Shown here one piece after another: positions 8,984 to 17,775 of a stretch of 64,000 nucleotides of DNA; positions within the stretch are counted from its first letter, which is position 1; each line of letters starts with the position of its first letter. The notes below the pieces were generated by a model, which was given only the letters and a program-made list of their open reading frames with translations, had not been told where the DNA came from and searched no databases. Position numbers and translations under genes: made by a program. The stretch covers positions 32,175 to 96,174 of the forward strand of contig ONMJ01000004.1 of assembly GCA_900318955.1 (NCBI GenBank), read 5' to 3'. Source of the stretch: an uncultured Bacteroidales bacterium (GTDB lineage: Bacteria > Bacteroidota > Bacteroidia > Bacteroidales > UBA932).

Positions 8984-10041
8984 CGGAAGACGAGATCATC
9001 GACGGCCTCCCGACTCCCGACGAGGGATCGGAAGAGATGTTTGAGCACTTTCGTCTGGTTGCAGACAAAGGGCAGTCTCCTATAAGGGTGGATAAATATA
9101 TCTCGACCCATGTTGAGTATACCTCCCGGCACAGAGTACAACTCGCGATAAAAAACGGGTATGTGCTGGTAAATGACAAGGTCGCAAAAGCCAACACCAT
9201 TATCCGCCCCGAGGATGTCATCCGCTTCGTGATGCCCTATCAGAGGCGCGGAGTCGAGATCTTACCAGAGGATATTCCCCTCAACATAGTATATGAAGAC
9301 GACGATGTTCTTGTAGTAAACAAGCCTGCCGGCATGGTCGTCCATCCGGGGCACGGGCACTTCTCCGGGACCCTTATCAACGCCCTCGCCTTCCATCTGG
9401 GACTATCCCAGGGGCCTGACGCAGAGGATGAGAGGATGGGAATACTCGTCCACAGGATAGACAAAGATACATCCGGCCTTCTCCTTGTTGCCAAGAACCC
9501 GGAAGCACAGCTGAATCTTGCCGGTCAATTCTTCGTCCATTCAATCGACAGGCTGTACGTTGCAGTGGTCTGGGGCAATATTCAGGAGGATGAGGGCACG
9601 ATAACGACAACTATCGGCAGGGACCCTAACGACCGGCTCCGGTTCCGCGTTTATGACGACCCGGAAAAGGGCAAAATTGCAATCACCCACTACAAAGTCA
9701 TCGAGAGGCTCGGATTCATTACAGTCGTAGAATGCCGCCTAGAGACTGGCAGGACCCACCAGATCAGGGTCCATATGAGCCATATCGGGCACCCTCTTTT
9801 CAATGACGAGCGCTATGGAGGGTCCGAGATTCGGAAAGGGACCATATATACAAAATATAAGCAGTTCATTCAGAACTGCTTTGAAATCTGCCCGCGTCAG
9901 GCGCTCCACGCGAAGACGCTCGGCTTTGATCATCCCTCCTCCGGGAAAAGAGTCTTCTTCGATTCCACCCTGCCGGAAGACATGACCGCACTAATAGAAA
10001 AGTGGCGGAAATATACCGCCACTCTTCCTACTCAGTCATAG
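8980..10041 (+). CDS. rluD: 23S rRNA pseudouridine synthase, RluA/RluD family
   Basis: The enzyme isomerises uridines in 23S rRNA. The 353-residue protein has an N-terminal S4 RNA-binding domain (RVDKYISTHVEYTSR, about residues 34-95) followed by the RluA catalytic domain. VVNKPAGMVVHPG and HRIDKDTSGLL are the conserved blocks, with the catalytic Asp at 161. ETGRTHQIRVHMSHIGHPL is the C-terminal signature. The S4 domain and length favour RluD over RluA or RluC. Its 3' end overlaps the convergent GH2 gene by 14 bases. Confidence 0.92.
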   Translation: MTEDEIIDGLPTPDEGSEEMFEHFRLVADKGQSPIRVDKYISTHVEYTSRHRVQLAIKNGYVLVNDKVAKANTIIRPEDVIRFVMPYQRRGVEILPEDIPLNIVYEDDDVLVVNKPAGMVVHPGHGHFSGTLINALAFHLGLSQGPDAEDERMGILVHRIDKDTSGLLLVAKNPEAQLNLAGQFFVHSIDRLYVAVVWGNIQEDEGTITTTIGRDPNDRLRFRVYDDPEKGKIAITHYKVIERLGFITVVECRLETGRTHQIRVHMSHIGHPLFNDERYGGSEIRKGTIYTKYKQFIQNCFEICPRQALHAKTLGFDHPSSGKRVFFDSTLPEDMTALIEKWRKYTATLPTQS

Positions 10042-11896
10042 ATGCGATAACCCGCCGATTGGCTTCTGCGAGCTTCTGCTCATCCATCTTGATTACTTCC
10101 CTGTCATAGGTCATTAGACCGTTGACCTCTATTTCCACGTCGGTTGTCTGCGTATAAACTGCAGCCGAGCATCCCTTTTTGACTTCGCCGATAAGCTCAT
10201 CGGTATATGCAACATAAGTCTGAAGAACTTCCTCTCCGTTCTTGTACTGGACATATCCCCAGTTCTTGTCAGGCTGCCAGAGATGGCCTTCGAGAGGAAG
10301 ACCGATACCGCCGTATTCACCAAGAACATTGACGAGAGTCTTCGCCCAAAGACGCATCTGAGGATTGGGATAATGGTGGCTGTCGAGGATATCACCGACT
10401 TCGTCGAAGAAGTTTCCGCCAGAAGCGGCATTGACGAGCCTCGAAGAATCTTTTTCCTTGGTAAAATCTACAACTTTGGCTGTCTCAAACTGCCCCCAGG
10501 CCTCATTGAATGGTACCCAGACCACAATACAATTGAAGGTCCTGAGATGGTCGATAATCTCACCCCATTCTTTATAATAAATCTTCCGAACTTCTTCGGG
10601 AGCATCCCACTCAGTACCGCCGTAAGGAGCATTCTGATCCCATTTATGCTCCTTATTGTTTGTGATTGAAGGCATGTCCTGCCATACCATGATTCCAAGA
10701 CGGTCGCACCAATAGTACCATGAAGAAGGCTCGACCTTGATATGCTTGCGGATCATATTGTAACCGAAATCGCGGGTCTTCTCGATATCGTATTTCATCG
10801 CATCAAGAGTCGGTGCCGTATAAAGGCCATCAGGCCACCAGCCCTGATCCAACGGTCCATACTGGAAGAGAGGCTCTCCGTTGAGAGCGAGTCGTTTGAA
10901 TCCGTTCTTATCGACTTTGGTACCTATCTCTCTAAAGGTAGTATAGCCAACTGCGCTGTCCACTTTCTTTCCATCCTTGGTAACAGTAAAACGGAGGGCA
11001 TAGAGATAGGGATTTTCGGGAGTCCATTTTTCAACATCCCCGACAGTAAGTTTGACCGAACCGTCTTTTACCACACCCTCGGCAAGAACTTTTCCGGGCT
11101 TCATCTTGAGAGGATCGAAACCAACTGCTCCACTGCAGAGCTCTACAGTAACCTCTCCCTCTCCCTCGAGCTTCGGATAGACAGTGACAGAACCGTCAGC
11201 GAGCGAAGGAATGCAGTAATAGCTATCTAGGTAGGAAACTGAAACAGGCTCCATCCAGACACTCTGCCAGATACCGGTAACCGAAGTATACCATATGCCG
11301 TGAGGCCTTGAGACTTGTTTTCCACGAGGCTGTTTTTTGTTGTCCGTCCCATCCAAAACCTCTACGACAAGGTCATTCTTTCCTTTATGGAGATATGCCG
11401 AGACATCGACAGAGAAAGGAACATAACCTCCGGTATGCTCGGAGACATACTCCCCGTTGACACGGATTCCGGCCGCCCAATCTACAGCATCGAAATGCAG
11501 GAGGACCGTCTTGTAATCCCAGTCTCCAGGGACCTCGAACACCGTATGATACACCAGCTTGCAGGTATCGGGAACATGCTTTCCAACACCGGAAAGAGCC
11601 GACTCGATAGCAAAAGGAACAAGAATCTTCCCTTCGTAAGATATCTCATCAACAGAAGAAGTTGCCGGCACAATGGCATAGTCCCACATACCGTTAAGAC
11701 TCTTCCACTCCTTTCTTACAAGCTGTGGTCTAGGATACTCGGGGTGGGCATTTGCCGGCGAAACCTCAGCAGCCCAGCGGGACATGATCCTGCCCTCAAC
11801 CGGAGAATAATTATCAACATCCGCCTTCCCCGACCTTGTGCAGGAAAACGAAACGATTGCGGCCACAGCGGCGGCCATAAGCAGCTTTGTATTCAT
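10028..11896 (-). CDS. Glycoside hydrolase family 2 lipoprotein (beta-glycosidase)
   Basis: A lipoprotein signal with the lipobox VSFSC opens the 622-residue protein, so it is probably anchored in an envelope membrane. It follows GH2 architecture: a jelly-roll sugar-binding domain (SLNGMWDYAIVPA, GTDNKKQPRGKQ, GIWYTSVTGIWQSVWMEPV), an Ig-like beta-sandwich, then a TIM barrel. The acid/base Glu is in VVWVPFNEAWGQ (about residue 462), and the likely nucleophile Glu is in LGEYGG (about 527). GH2 enzymes of this type cleave beta-galactosides, beta-glucuronides or related sugars; the substrate cannot be read from sequence. No SusD or polysaccharide locus is adjacent. It diverges from cstA. Confidence 0.88.
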   Translation of the reverse strand: MNTKLLMAAAVAAIVSFSCTRSGKADVDNYSPVEGRIMSRWAAEVSPANAHPEYPRPQLVRKEWKSLNGMWDYAIVPATSSVDEISYEGKILVPFAIESALSGVGKHVPDTCKLVYHTVFEVPGDWDYKTVLLHFDAVDWAAGIRVNGEYVSEHTGGYVPFSVDVSAYLHKGKNDLVVEVLDGTDNKKQPRGKQVSRPHGIWYTSVTGIWQSVWMEPVSVSYLDSYYCIPSLADGSVTVYPKLEGEGEVTVELCSGAVGFDPLKMKPGKVLAEGVVKDGSVKLTVGDVEKWTPENPYLYALRFTVTKDGKKVDSAVGYTTFREIGTKVDKNGFKRLALNGEPLFQYGPLDQGWWPDGLYTAPTLDAMKYDIEKTRDFGYNMIRKHIKVEPSSWYYWCDRLGIMVWQDMPSITNNKEHKWDQNAPYGGTEWDAPEEVRKIYYKEWGEIIDHLRTFNCIVVWVPFNEAWGQFETAKVVDFTKEKDSSRLVNAASGGNFFDEVGDILDSHHYPNPQMRLWAKTLVNVLGEYGGIGLPLEGHLWQPDKNWGYVQYKNGEEVLQTYVAYTDELIGEVKKGCSAAVYTQTTDVEIEVNGLMTYDREVIKMDEQKLAEANRRVIASMTE

Positions 11897-11913
11897 TTGT
11901 TTTAGTTATTAAT

Positions 11914-11925
11914 TATTCGCGAATA
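11914..11925. promoter_or_regulatory. 12-bp perfect palindrome in the GH2/cstA divergent region
   Basis: TATTCGCGAATA is a perfect palindrome 18 bases upstream of the GH2 start and 53 bases upstream of the cstA ATG. It could be an operator for either gene. A minus-strand TATATTCG box, close to the -7 consensus, overlaps its edge. Confidence 0.35.
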
Positions 11926-11951
11926 TAATAATTTTTTACTCAAAGATTGAG

Positions 11952-11959
11952 TATATTTG
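11952..11959 (+). promoter_or_regulatory. cstA promoter -7 box
   Basis: TATATTTG matches TAnnTTTG 18 bases before the cstA ATG at 11978. No clear -33 TTG is seen, only a T-rich stretch. Confidence 0.45.
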
Positions 11960-11977
11960 CAAAAACACATAAGACTT

Positions 11978-13438
11978 ATGTATTCTTTCTTGATTAGCCT
12001 GATAGCCCTTGTACTGGGCTATATTATTTACGGAAAATTCGTAGAAAGAGTCTTCGGACCCAAACCATCGAAGGCGACCCCGGCTATTGTAAAAGCTGAC
12101 GGAGTAGACTTCATCAAGATGCCTTCATGGAAAGTATTCATGATCCAGTTCCTCAACATCGCCGGCACCGGCCCTATCTTCGGCGCGATCATGGGAGCGA
12201 AATTCGGCCCTTCTGCGTATCTCTGGATCGTATTCGGCTGCATCTTCGCCGGCGCTGTCCATGACTATATGGTAGGAATGCTCTCCGTGCGTAACGAAGG
12301 AGCCGGTCTCCCGGAGCTAGTCGGCAAGTACCTTGGCGAAGGGACAAAGAAAGTAATGCTGGTATTCTCAGTAATCCTCCTCCTTCTTGTCGGCACGGTA
12401 TTCGTCTACTCTCCCGCTCTTATCCTTGGCGATATCGCCGGGGACGGGACCTCAGAATCGATAATGATATGGGTTTTTGTTGTCTTCGTCTATTACATCA
12501 TTGCAACCCTTCTTCCGATAGACAAGATCATAGGAAAAATATATCCCGTATTTGCATTTGCACTTATCTTCATGGCAGTTGCCCTCATGGTCTGCCTATT
12601 CATCAAATGGCCTACCATCCCCGAAATCTGGGACGGTCTCGGACAGAGAGGTCTTACCGAAGGACAGCCGATATTCCCCTGCCTGTTCATTACAATAGCC
12701 TGCGGAGCGATTAGCGGCTTCCACGGCACCCAGAGTCCTCTTATGGCAAGGTGCATGGGAAATGAAAAAGAGGGAAGGGCAATCTTTTACGGGTCCATGA
12801 TCACAGAGGGCATTGTCGCTCTTGTATGGGCTGCGGTGTCCTCCTATTTCTTCTTCGACGGCGGTGCAGCAGAGGTCGGTTCCTCAATGAGCGCTGCTGC
12901 TCCTACAGTTGTCACTGCGGTATCGGAAAAATGGCTCGGAATCTTTGGCGGCATCCTTGCTATTCTCGGAGTCGTTGCAGCGCCTATCACCAGCGGCGAT
13001 ACTGCTTTCAGAAGCACCCGCCTTATCATAGCCGACTTCCTCAAGAAAGAGCAGAAGAGCATCAAATCGAGACTTCTCATCGCTATTCCCCTATTTCTTG
13101 TTGCAACCCTCCTGCTATGGTTCAATGTATCCAACGAAGACGGATTCAACGTCATCTGGAGATATTTCGGATGGGCCAACCAGACTTTGGCGGTATTCGC
13201 TCTCTGGATGGCAACCGTCTATCTGGTACGGGAGAAAGGCGGCCTCTATTATTTGATCACATTCATCCCTGCCGTGTTCATGACAGCTGTAGTAACTACT
13301 TTCATTTGCATATCCAAGATTGGCTTTAACATGCCCAACACATGGAACATCCCTATCGCGGTCGTCGTAGTCGCGATTTCGATTGTTCTATTCTATATTT
13401 GGAAGGCGAAGAAAGCCGCTACTTCTTCTGAGAATTGA
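11978..13438 (+). CDS. cstA: CstA family membrane transporter (carbon starvation protein)
   Basis: CstA-family proteins are inner-membrane carriers linked to peptide or pyruvate uptake in starved cells. The protein has about 486 residues from ATG 11978 (MYSFLISL) and is almost entirely hydrophobic helices. It shows the CstA signatures GTGPIFGAIMGAKFG, VFGCIFAGAVHDYMVGM, GFHGTQSPLMARCMGNE and ITSGDTAFRSTRLIIADF. It belongs to the shorter class without the long E. coli-type C-terminal extension. A TTG at 11957 would give a longer product but overlaps the -7 box, so ATG is preferred. It runs 20 bases into the convergent TPR gene. Confidence 0.92.
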   Translation: MYSFLISLIALVLGYIIYGKFVERVFGPKPSKATPAIVKADGVDFIKMPSWKVFMIQFLNIAGTGPIFGAIMGAKFGPSAYLWIVFGCIFAGAVHDYMVGMLSVRNEGAGLPELVGKYLGEGTKKVMLVFSVILLLLVGTVFVYSPALILGDIAGDGTSESIMIWVFVVFVYYIIATLLPIDKIIGKIYPVFAFALIFMAVALMVCLFIKWPTIPEIWDGLGQRGLTEGQPIFPCLFITIACGAISGFHGTQSPLMARCMGNEKEGRAIFYGSMITEGIVALVWAAVSSYFFFDGGAAEVGSSMSAAAPTVVTAVSEKWLGIFGGILAILGVVAAPITSGDTAFRSTRLIIADFLKKEQKSIKSRLLIAIPLFLVATLLLWFNVSNEDGFNVIWRYFGWANQTLAVFALWMATVYLVREKGGLYYLITFIPAVFMTAVVTTFICISKIGFNMPNTWNIPIAVVVVAISIVLFYIWKAKKAATSSEN

Positions 13439-14351
13439 GAACGGTGAGTCGTCCCTCTGCAGAGAGACGGTCGCTTTCCGCCCGAGCGTAGCGAACCATC
13501 ATTTCAAGATACTTCTTTTCAAGCTTGACATTCTTGTCCTTACGTGCAAGGACAACGCAGTTCCGGATGGCAGTAATGTCATCCGGATGCTTTTTCAGCA
13601 CCTTGTTGTAATACTTCAACGCCTTTTTCGAATCTTTCTGGAAAACAAGGTAATAGGACCCCATATTGTCAAGATACAGGGGCTGATTGGGATTGAAAGA
13701 AAGCATCTTCTCCGAAAGATCGCGGAAAGCTTCCGCAGATTGGGCGCTCCCGATACGGAAAAAGCTATAGCAATAATCCTGGATCAGTGAGCAGAAAGCC
13801 TCATTATCCACGGGATTGATTCCGGGATACTCCCACGTAGGCTTTGAAGAATAATTATAGTCAATAATCGCCTTCAGATCCTGCATCGCCATATCGGGGC
13901 TTTCTTTCTCATAGCCAATATATGAAGATACCTTGGCAAGACGGTAGTCAAGACGCTTGGGCCTAAGCGAAATAGCCTTGTCGAGAGACTTGACTGCAAG
14001 AGTAAAGAGGGAGTCGTTATACTCCAGATCTTCGAAGAAATTCTGGGCAACCCCGGTTGAGTCTTTCATAGGAAGAATAGGATCGTTGCCAAGATACTTA
14101 TCCTGACTCAGCTTTATAACCTTCGAGCTTGTGCACTTGCTGATATAATATGAATACTTGGCTTCCAGCATATTGCAGTCATCCGGAAATGCCGCCTCCC
14201 ACTTATTGATGAGGGTCTCAATACCGACTCCGCCGGGACCGAGACGACCAGACAGGAGTTCATATCTTTTCTGGAATTCTTCCTGCGTTGTCTGCGCCGC
14301 AAGAGTTATTGAAAGTAAGAGCGCCGAGAGGGCGAAGGCTATTCTTTTCAT
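13419..14351 (-). CDS. Exported tetratricopeptide-repeat protein
   Basis: The 310-residue protein has a signal peptide (MKRIAFALSALLLSITLAAQ) and helical TPR-like repeats, for example SLDKAISLRPKRLDYRLAKV and KKALKYYNKVLKKHPDDI. This points to a periplasmic or outer-membrane-facing scaffold. No catalytic motif is visible. Its ATG overlaps the stop of the upstream RsmF-like gene (ATGA), and its 3' end overlaps cstA on the opposite strand. The family was not recognised beyond TPR. Confidence 0.8.
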   Translation of the reverse strand: MKRIAFALSALLLSITLAAQTTQEEFQKRYELLSGRLGPGGVGIETLINKWEAAFPDDCNMLEAKYSYYISKCTSSKVIKLSQDKYLGNDPILPMKDSTGVAQNFFEDLEYNDSLFTLAVKSLDKAISLRPKRLDYRLAKVSSYIGYEKESPDMAMQDLKAIIDYNYSSKPTWEYPGINPVDNEAFCSLIQDYCYSFFRIGSAQSAEAFRDLSEKMLSFNPNQPLYLDNMGSYYLVFQKDSKKALKYYNKVLKKHPDDITAIRNCVVLARKDKNVKLEKKYLEMMVRYARAESDRLSAEGRLTVLNSQKK

Positions 14352-15490
14352 TTTACGTTCATTCTTATTCTGCTTTCCTTAGGATAGAGGTTATTGCATC
14401 GGGACCCGATGTTCTTGGCCTCTCCGAGGACCTGGCCTTTATAACATACATAAATCATTCCTGAGGGTGCGGGAGGGAGCCTGAGAGCATCTCCGTGGAG
14501 ATAATCCAGAGCCTGATGGAGATCCACCTCTACCCTTGGATAGTCTTTCAAGGGAACGGCGGGGATTTCAACGGAGGAGAGTACATTCCCAAGAACGGTC
14601 GGAGAGTATTCTCCTCTTTTTCTCAGCGCTGCCGCATACTGGCCTTCTCCAGGTACGAATCCTGGCAGAAGAGAGTACCCGCATTCGGTCTTAACGACTC
14701 CCTCAACACCTCCAAAATCAATTATTTCCGCACCTAACTCCTTCGCTATCCAAAGAACATTACCGTCATTCTCTTCCTTATTGAATGTACATGTGGAATA
14801 TATCATGACACCCCCGTCTTTTAGAGATGGCCAGATATCCGAAATGATTCTCCGCTGTCTAGCAGCACAGAAGGCGACAGTCTCTTCGGACCAATCTTCG
14901 ACAGCCTTCTCATCCTTACGGAACATACCCTCTCCGGAGCAAGGGACATCTGCAACAATGATGTCATAGGCGCCTCTTTCCCTGAAGGCAGACGGATCTA
15001 TGGATGTAACCCCGACTCGGGGATCTCCCCATACGCGGACATTGCTCCGAAGTACTCCGAATCGCTTTTTCATTACCTCATTGGCAACGAGGGAAAAATC
15101 ATCTCCTGACTTTTCACGAAGGGAGGCGGCAAGATCTGTAGTTTTCCCGCCAGGAGCTGCGCAGAGATCGAGAACATTCAGATGAGGGGAGTCAATCAAA
15201 TCAAGGGCTTTCCTGAACATCCAACCGACGAACATGGCGGATGAATCCTGGACATAGTAGCACCCTGCATGAAAAAGCGGATCGAGAGTAAAAACCGGCC
15301 TCTGAGGGAGAATGAATCCATAAGGACTCCAAGAAACCCTGGTCCCGTCTTCAAAAGGACATTCACGGATCTTGGAAGGATTCAGCCTTATGGATACAGA
15401 CGGAGAAAGGGAAAGGGCTTCGAGCACGACTCCGGCTCTCTCCTTTCCTACTGCATCTTCAAGAAGTCTTATGAATCCCTCTGAAGGCAT
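14348..15490 (-). CDS. RsmF-like rRNA (cytosine-5) methyltransferase
   Basis: A NOL1/NOP2/Sun family SAM-dependent enzyme expected to make m5C in 16S rRNA. It has about 380 residues. The SAM motif is DLCAAPGGKTTD, motif IV is ADVPCSGEGMFRKD with its cysteine, and motif VI YSTCTFNKEEND holds the catalytic cysteine. The C-terminal part ending in GEAKNIGSRCNNLYPKESRI is the RsmF/YebU-type tail. The start is ATG 15490, whose A is the last base of the upstream stop (TGATG), although GTG 15493 is possible. It forms a coupled trio with the SRPBCC-like and TPR genes. Confidence 0.9.
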   Translation of the reverse strand: MPSEGFIRLLEDAVGKERAGVVLEALSLSPSVSIRLNPSKIRECPFEDGTRVSWSPYGFILPQRPVFTLDPLFHAGCYYVQDSSAMFVGWMFRKALDLIDSPHLNVLDLCAAPGGKTTDLAASLREKSGDDFSLVANEVMKKRFGVLRSNVRVWGDPRVGVTSIDPSAFRERGAYDIIVADVPCSGEGMFRKDEKAVEDWSEETVAFCAARQRRIISDIWPSLKDGGVMIYSTCTFNKEENDGNVLWIAKELGAEIIDFGGVEGVVKTECGYSLLPGFVPGEGQYAAALRKRGEYSPTVLGNVLSSVEIPAVPLKDYPRVEVDLHQALDYLHGDALRLPPAPSGMIYVCYKGQVLGEAKNIGSRCNNLYPKESRIRMNVK

Positions 15491-15936
15491 CACATTCCGT
15501 ACTGGGAAGGATCGAATCCTTCCGGCATCTTGCCGTTGGAAACATCCACAAGACCGTCTACGATCTTGTCAAGAACATCCTTGAGCTTTCCTCCAAGCAT
15601 CATCTTAAGCATGAAGTTGAGCTCAGCTTCCAGTTTGATATGGAAATCAGTCTTTGCAGGATCGTATGAGACCGGGTCAAAATAAAGTACGATATGGAAG
15701 GCAAACGGGGCGCCATAATCCACGAATTCTATACTCGAATAGGGATTCCTCGCATGGATCTTGACCCCGATGGACATGCCGTTATAATTTGCAGTAAGGG
15801 TATCATAGTCTGCCGTCACCATGCTCTTCTTATCCTCTGGAAGCATATTGACAAAATTCCTCAGATCGGTGAAGGTCATGAAAAGCTCGAATGGTTGACG
15901 GGAAACGATGCCGTGTTTGCTTTCAATTTCAGTCAT
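15490..15936 (-). CDS. SRPBCC/START-like ligand-binding fold protein
   Basis: A 148-residue protein from ATG 15936 (MTEIESKHG). It resembles Bacteroidota SRPBCC-family proteins: an N-terminal strand (SRQPFELFMTFTDLRNFVNM), a central beta-sheet (GMSIGVKIHARNPYSSIEF) and a long C-terminal helix. No signal peptide is seen, so it is probably cytoplasmic. Ligand and function are unknown. It overlaps the downstream methyltransferase gene and diverges from the Nudix gene. Confidence 0.75.
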   Translation of the reverse strand: MTEIESKHGIVSRQPFELFMTFTDLRNFVNMLPEDKKSMVTADYDTLTANYNGMSIGVKIHARNPYSSIEFVDYGAPFAFHIVLYFDPVSYDPAKTDFHIKLEAELNFMLKMMLGGKLKDVLDKIVDGLVDVSNGKMPEGFDPSQYGM

Positions 15937-15943
15937 AATCAAT

Positions 15944-15966
15944 TATCTTTGCAGACTACAAATATA
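15944..15966. promoter_or_regulatory. Two opposed -7 boxes between SRPBCC and Nudix genes
   Basis: On the plus strand TATCTTTG (15944-15951) faces the Nudix gene. On the minus strand TATATTTG (plus positions 15959-15966) faces the SRPBCC gene. Both match TAnnTTTG in a 39-base divergent spacer. Neither has a -33 TTG at ideal spacing. Confidence 0.45.
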
Positions 15967-15975
15967 CACAAAAAT

Positions 15976-16587
15976 ATGCACAAGATATACTTCGAGAAAA
16001 GATGTATAATCATATGCTCCCCTGACGACGAGGCGCTTTCCGATCCGAATTCCGTGGAGTTTCATCCTGGTGACAGGCTCGATATAGGAAGACTCGCAGC
16101 CCTTTTTGAAGTCCAGGACACACTCTCAAGAATTTATATTCCCTCGGACAACATAGAGAAAACATACAGGCGATTCTGCTCCGAATTCAAAGAGGTCAAT
16201 GCTGCAGGCGGACTGGTATCCAACCGAAGGGGAGACTTCCTGTTAATCTCCAGATATGGCCTCTGGGACCTCCCCAAGGGCCATCAGGAAGCCGGTGAGG
16301 ACATAGAGACAACAGCCCTGAGGGAAGTTCAGGAGGAAACCGGAGTCGACCAGTTGGAGCTCAGGCGGCTGATCTGCATCACCGACCACTGTTACCTGAG
16401 AAACGGGATATGGCATCTCAAGCATACCTGGTGGTACGACATGCTATATACCGACCCCACCAACCTGACTCCACAAAGGGAGGAGGACATCTCGAAAGCG
16501 GCATGGGTGGCAAAGTCAAGTCTCCCTCCTTTCCTCAAAAACACATATCCCTCTATCCTTGAAGTATTCAAAGAAGCCAGAATCTGA
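15976..16587 (+). CDS. Nudix hydrolase
   Basis: A 203-residue protein from ATG 15976 (MHKIYFEKRC). The upstream extension of this frame is antisense to the SRPBCC gene and is dropped. The Nudix box is complete: Gly, five residues, Glu, seven residues, then REVQEETGV, at about residues 107-129. Family members hydrolyse nucleoside diphosphates linked to another moiety. The N-terminal 80 residues (VEFHPGDRLDIGRLAALFE) are outside the Nudix fold and were not recognised. The substrate cannot be inferred. Confidence 0.9.
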   Translation: MHKIYFEKRCIIICSPDDEALSDPNSVEFHPGDRLDIGRLAALFEVQDTLSRIYIPSDNIEKTYRRFCSEFKEVNAAGGLVSNRRGDFLLISRYGLWDLPKGHQEAGEDIETTALREVQEETGVDQLELRRLICITDHCYLRNGIWHLKHTWWYDMLYTDPTNLTPQREEDISKAAWVAKSSLPPFLKNTYPSILEVFKEARI

Positions 16588-16641
16588 AACTTTTTTCAAA
16601 AAAAGTCCGTATTAGATTAGTATCATTATAAATAAGAAGGC

Positions 16642-17691
16642 ATGAAACTTTCACAATTCCATTTCGACCTGCCAAAGGAGCTCATCGCTTCGGAGCCTCC
16701 AAGATGGAGGGACGAATGCAGGATGATGGTCCTCCATAAAGACACCGGAGAAATAGAGCACAAGCAGTTCAAGGACATTGTAAATTATTTCGGGAAGGGC
16801 GACATGTTCGTCCTTAACGACACAAAAGTATTTCCGGCAAGACTATACGGCAAAAAAGAAAAGACCGGCGCTGACATCATAGTCTTCCTCCTTCGCGAGC
16901 TTAACCGCGAGCAGAGGCTTTGGGATGTCATTGTGGAACCGGCAAGAAAGATTCGTATCGGCAATAAACTCTATTTCGGAGAGGACGAGAGCCTCGTAGC
17001 CGAGGTCATTGACAATACCACATCCCGCGGAAGGACCCTCAGATTCCTTTATGACGGACCATATGAGGAATTCAAACAGGCACTCTTCTCCCTCGGAGAA
17101 ACTCCTGTCCCCCAGTGGGTTAAGGAAAAGGTTGACGAATCAGACGCGGAGAATTTCCAGACTATCTTCGCAAAGAACGAGGGCGCTGTTTCCGCTCCCG
17201 CCGCCGGACTGCATTTCAGCCGTGAACTTTTCAACAGGATGATTCTTGCAGACATTGAAAAGACCTTTGTCACCATTCACATGGGCATAGGCCACTTCCG
17301 GAGAGTCGATGTCGAAGACCTTTCAAAGCACAGGATGGACTCCGAGAGGATAATCATCCCCCAGTCGGCGGCCGACGATATCAACCGCGCCCATGCAAAT
17401 GGCCACAAGGTGCTTGCCGTTGGCGTTACTGTCATGAGGGGCCTCGAAACATATGTCACTACAAACCGCGAGGTCAACGCTTTCGATGGATGGACCAATA
17501 AGTTCATCTTCCCTCCCTATCAGTATTTAATTCCGGACGCTGCAGTGTCAAACTTCCACTTGCCGGAGTCGACCATGCTGATGGCAGTCGCTGCCTTCGG
17601 AGGATACAAGAACGTAATGGAAGCGTACAGAGTGGCAATTAAAGAGGGATACAAGTTCGGCCCTTACGGAGACGCTCTCCTTATGTTATAA
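16642..17691 (+). CDS. queA: S-adenosylmethionine:tRNA ribosyltransferase-isomerase
   Basis: QueA transfers the ribosyl part of SAM onto 7-aminomethyl-7-deazaguanine in tRNA, giving epoxyqueuosine. The 349-residue length is typical. The family blocks MFVLNDTKVFPARLYGKK, SAPAAGLHFS, THIHMGIGHFRRV (with one substitution, TIHMGIGHF) and NFHLPESTMLM are present. An AGAAGG purine run precedes the ATG. No other queuosine gene is adjacent. Confidence 0.96.
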   Translation: MKLSQFHFDLPKELIASEPPRWRDECRMMVLHKDTGEIEHKQFKDIVNYFGKGDMFVLNDTKVFPARLYGKKEKTGADIIVFLLRELNREQRLWDVIVEPARKIRIGNKLYFGEDESLVAEVIDNTTSRGRTLRFLYDGPYEEFKQALFSLGETPVPQWVKEKVDESDAENFQTIFAKNEGAVSAPAAGLHFSRELFNRMILADIEKTFVTIHMGIGHFRRVDVEDLSKHRMDSERIIIPQSAADDINRAHANGHKVLAVGVTVMRGLETYVTTNREVNAFDGWTNKFIFPPYQYLIPDAAVSNFHLPESTMLMAVAAFGGYKNVMEAYRVAIKEGYKFGPYGDALLML

Positions 17692-17704
17692 AACAACACT
17701 TGCG

Positions 17705-17724
17705 ACAAGCGTTTTACCGCTTGT
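17705..17724. other. 7-bp hairpin between queA and dprA
   Basis: ACAAGCG and CGCTTGT flank a 6-nt loop, 14 bases after the queA stop. There is no T-run on the plus strand, so it is not a classical terminator. It may act as one with Rho, or stabilise the queA 3' end. Confidence 0.4.
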
Positions 17725-17775
17725 AAAACAACAGTTCGAATCCATATTCCTTCCATATTTGCAGAAATTGCAGAT

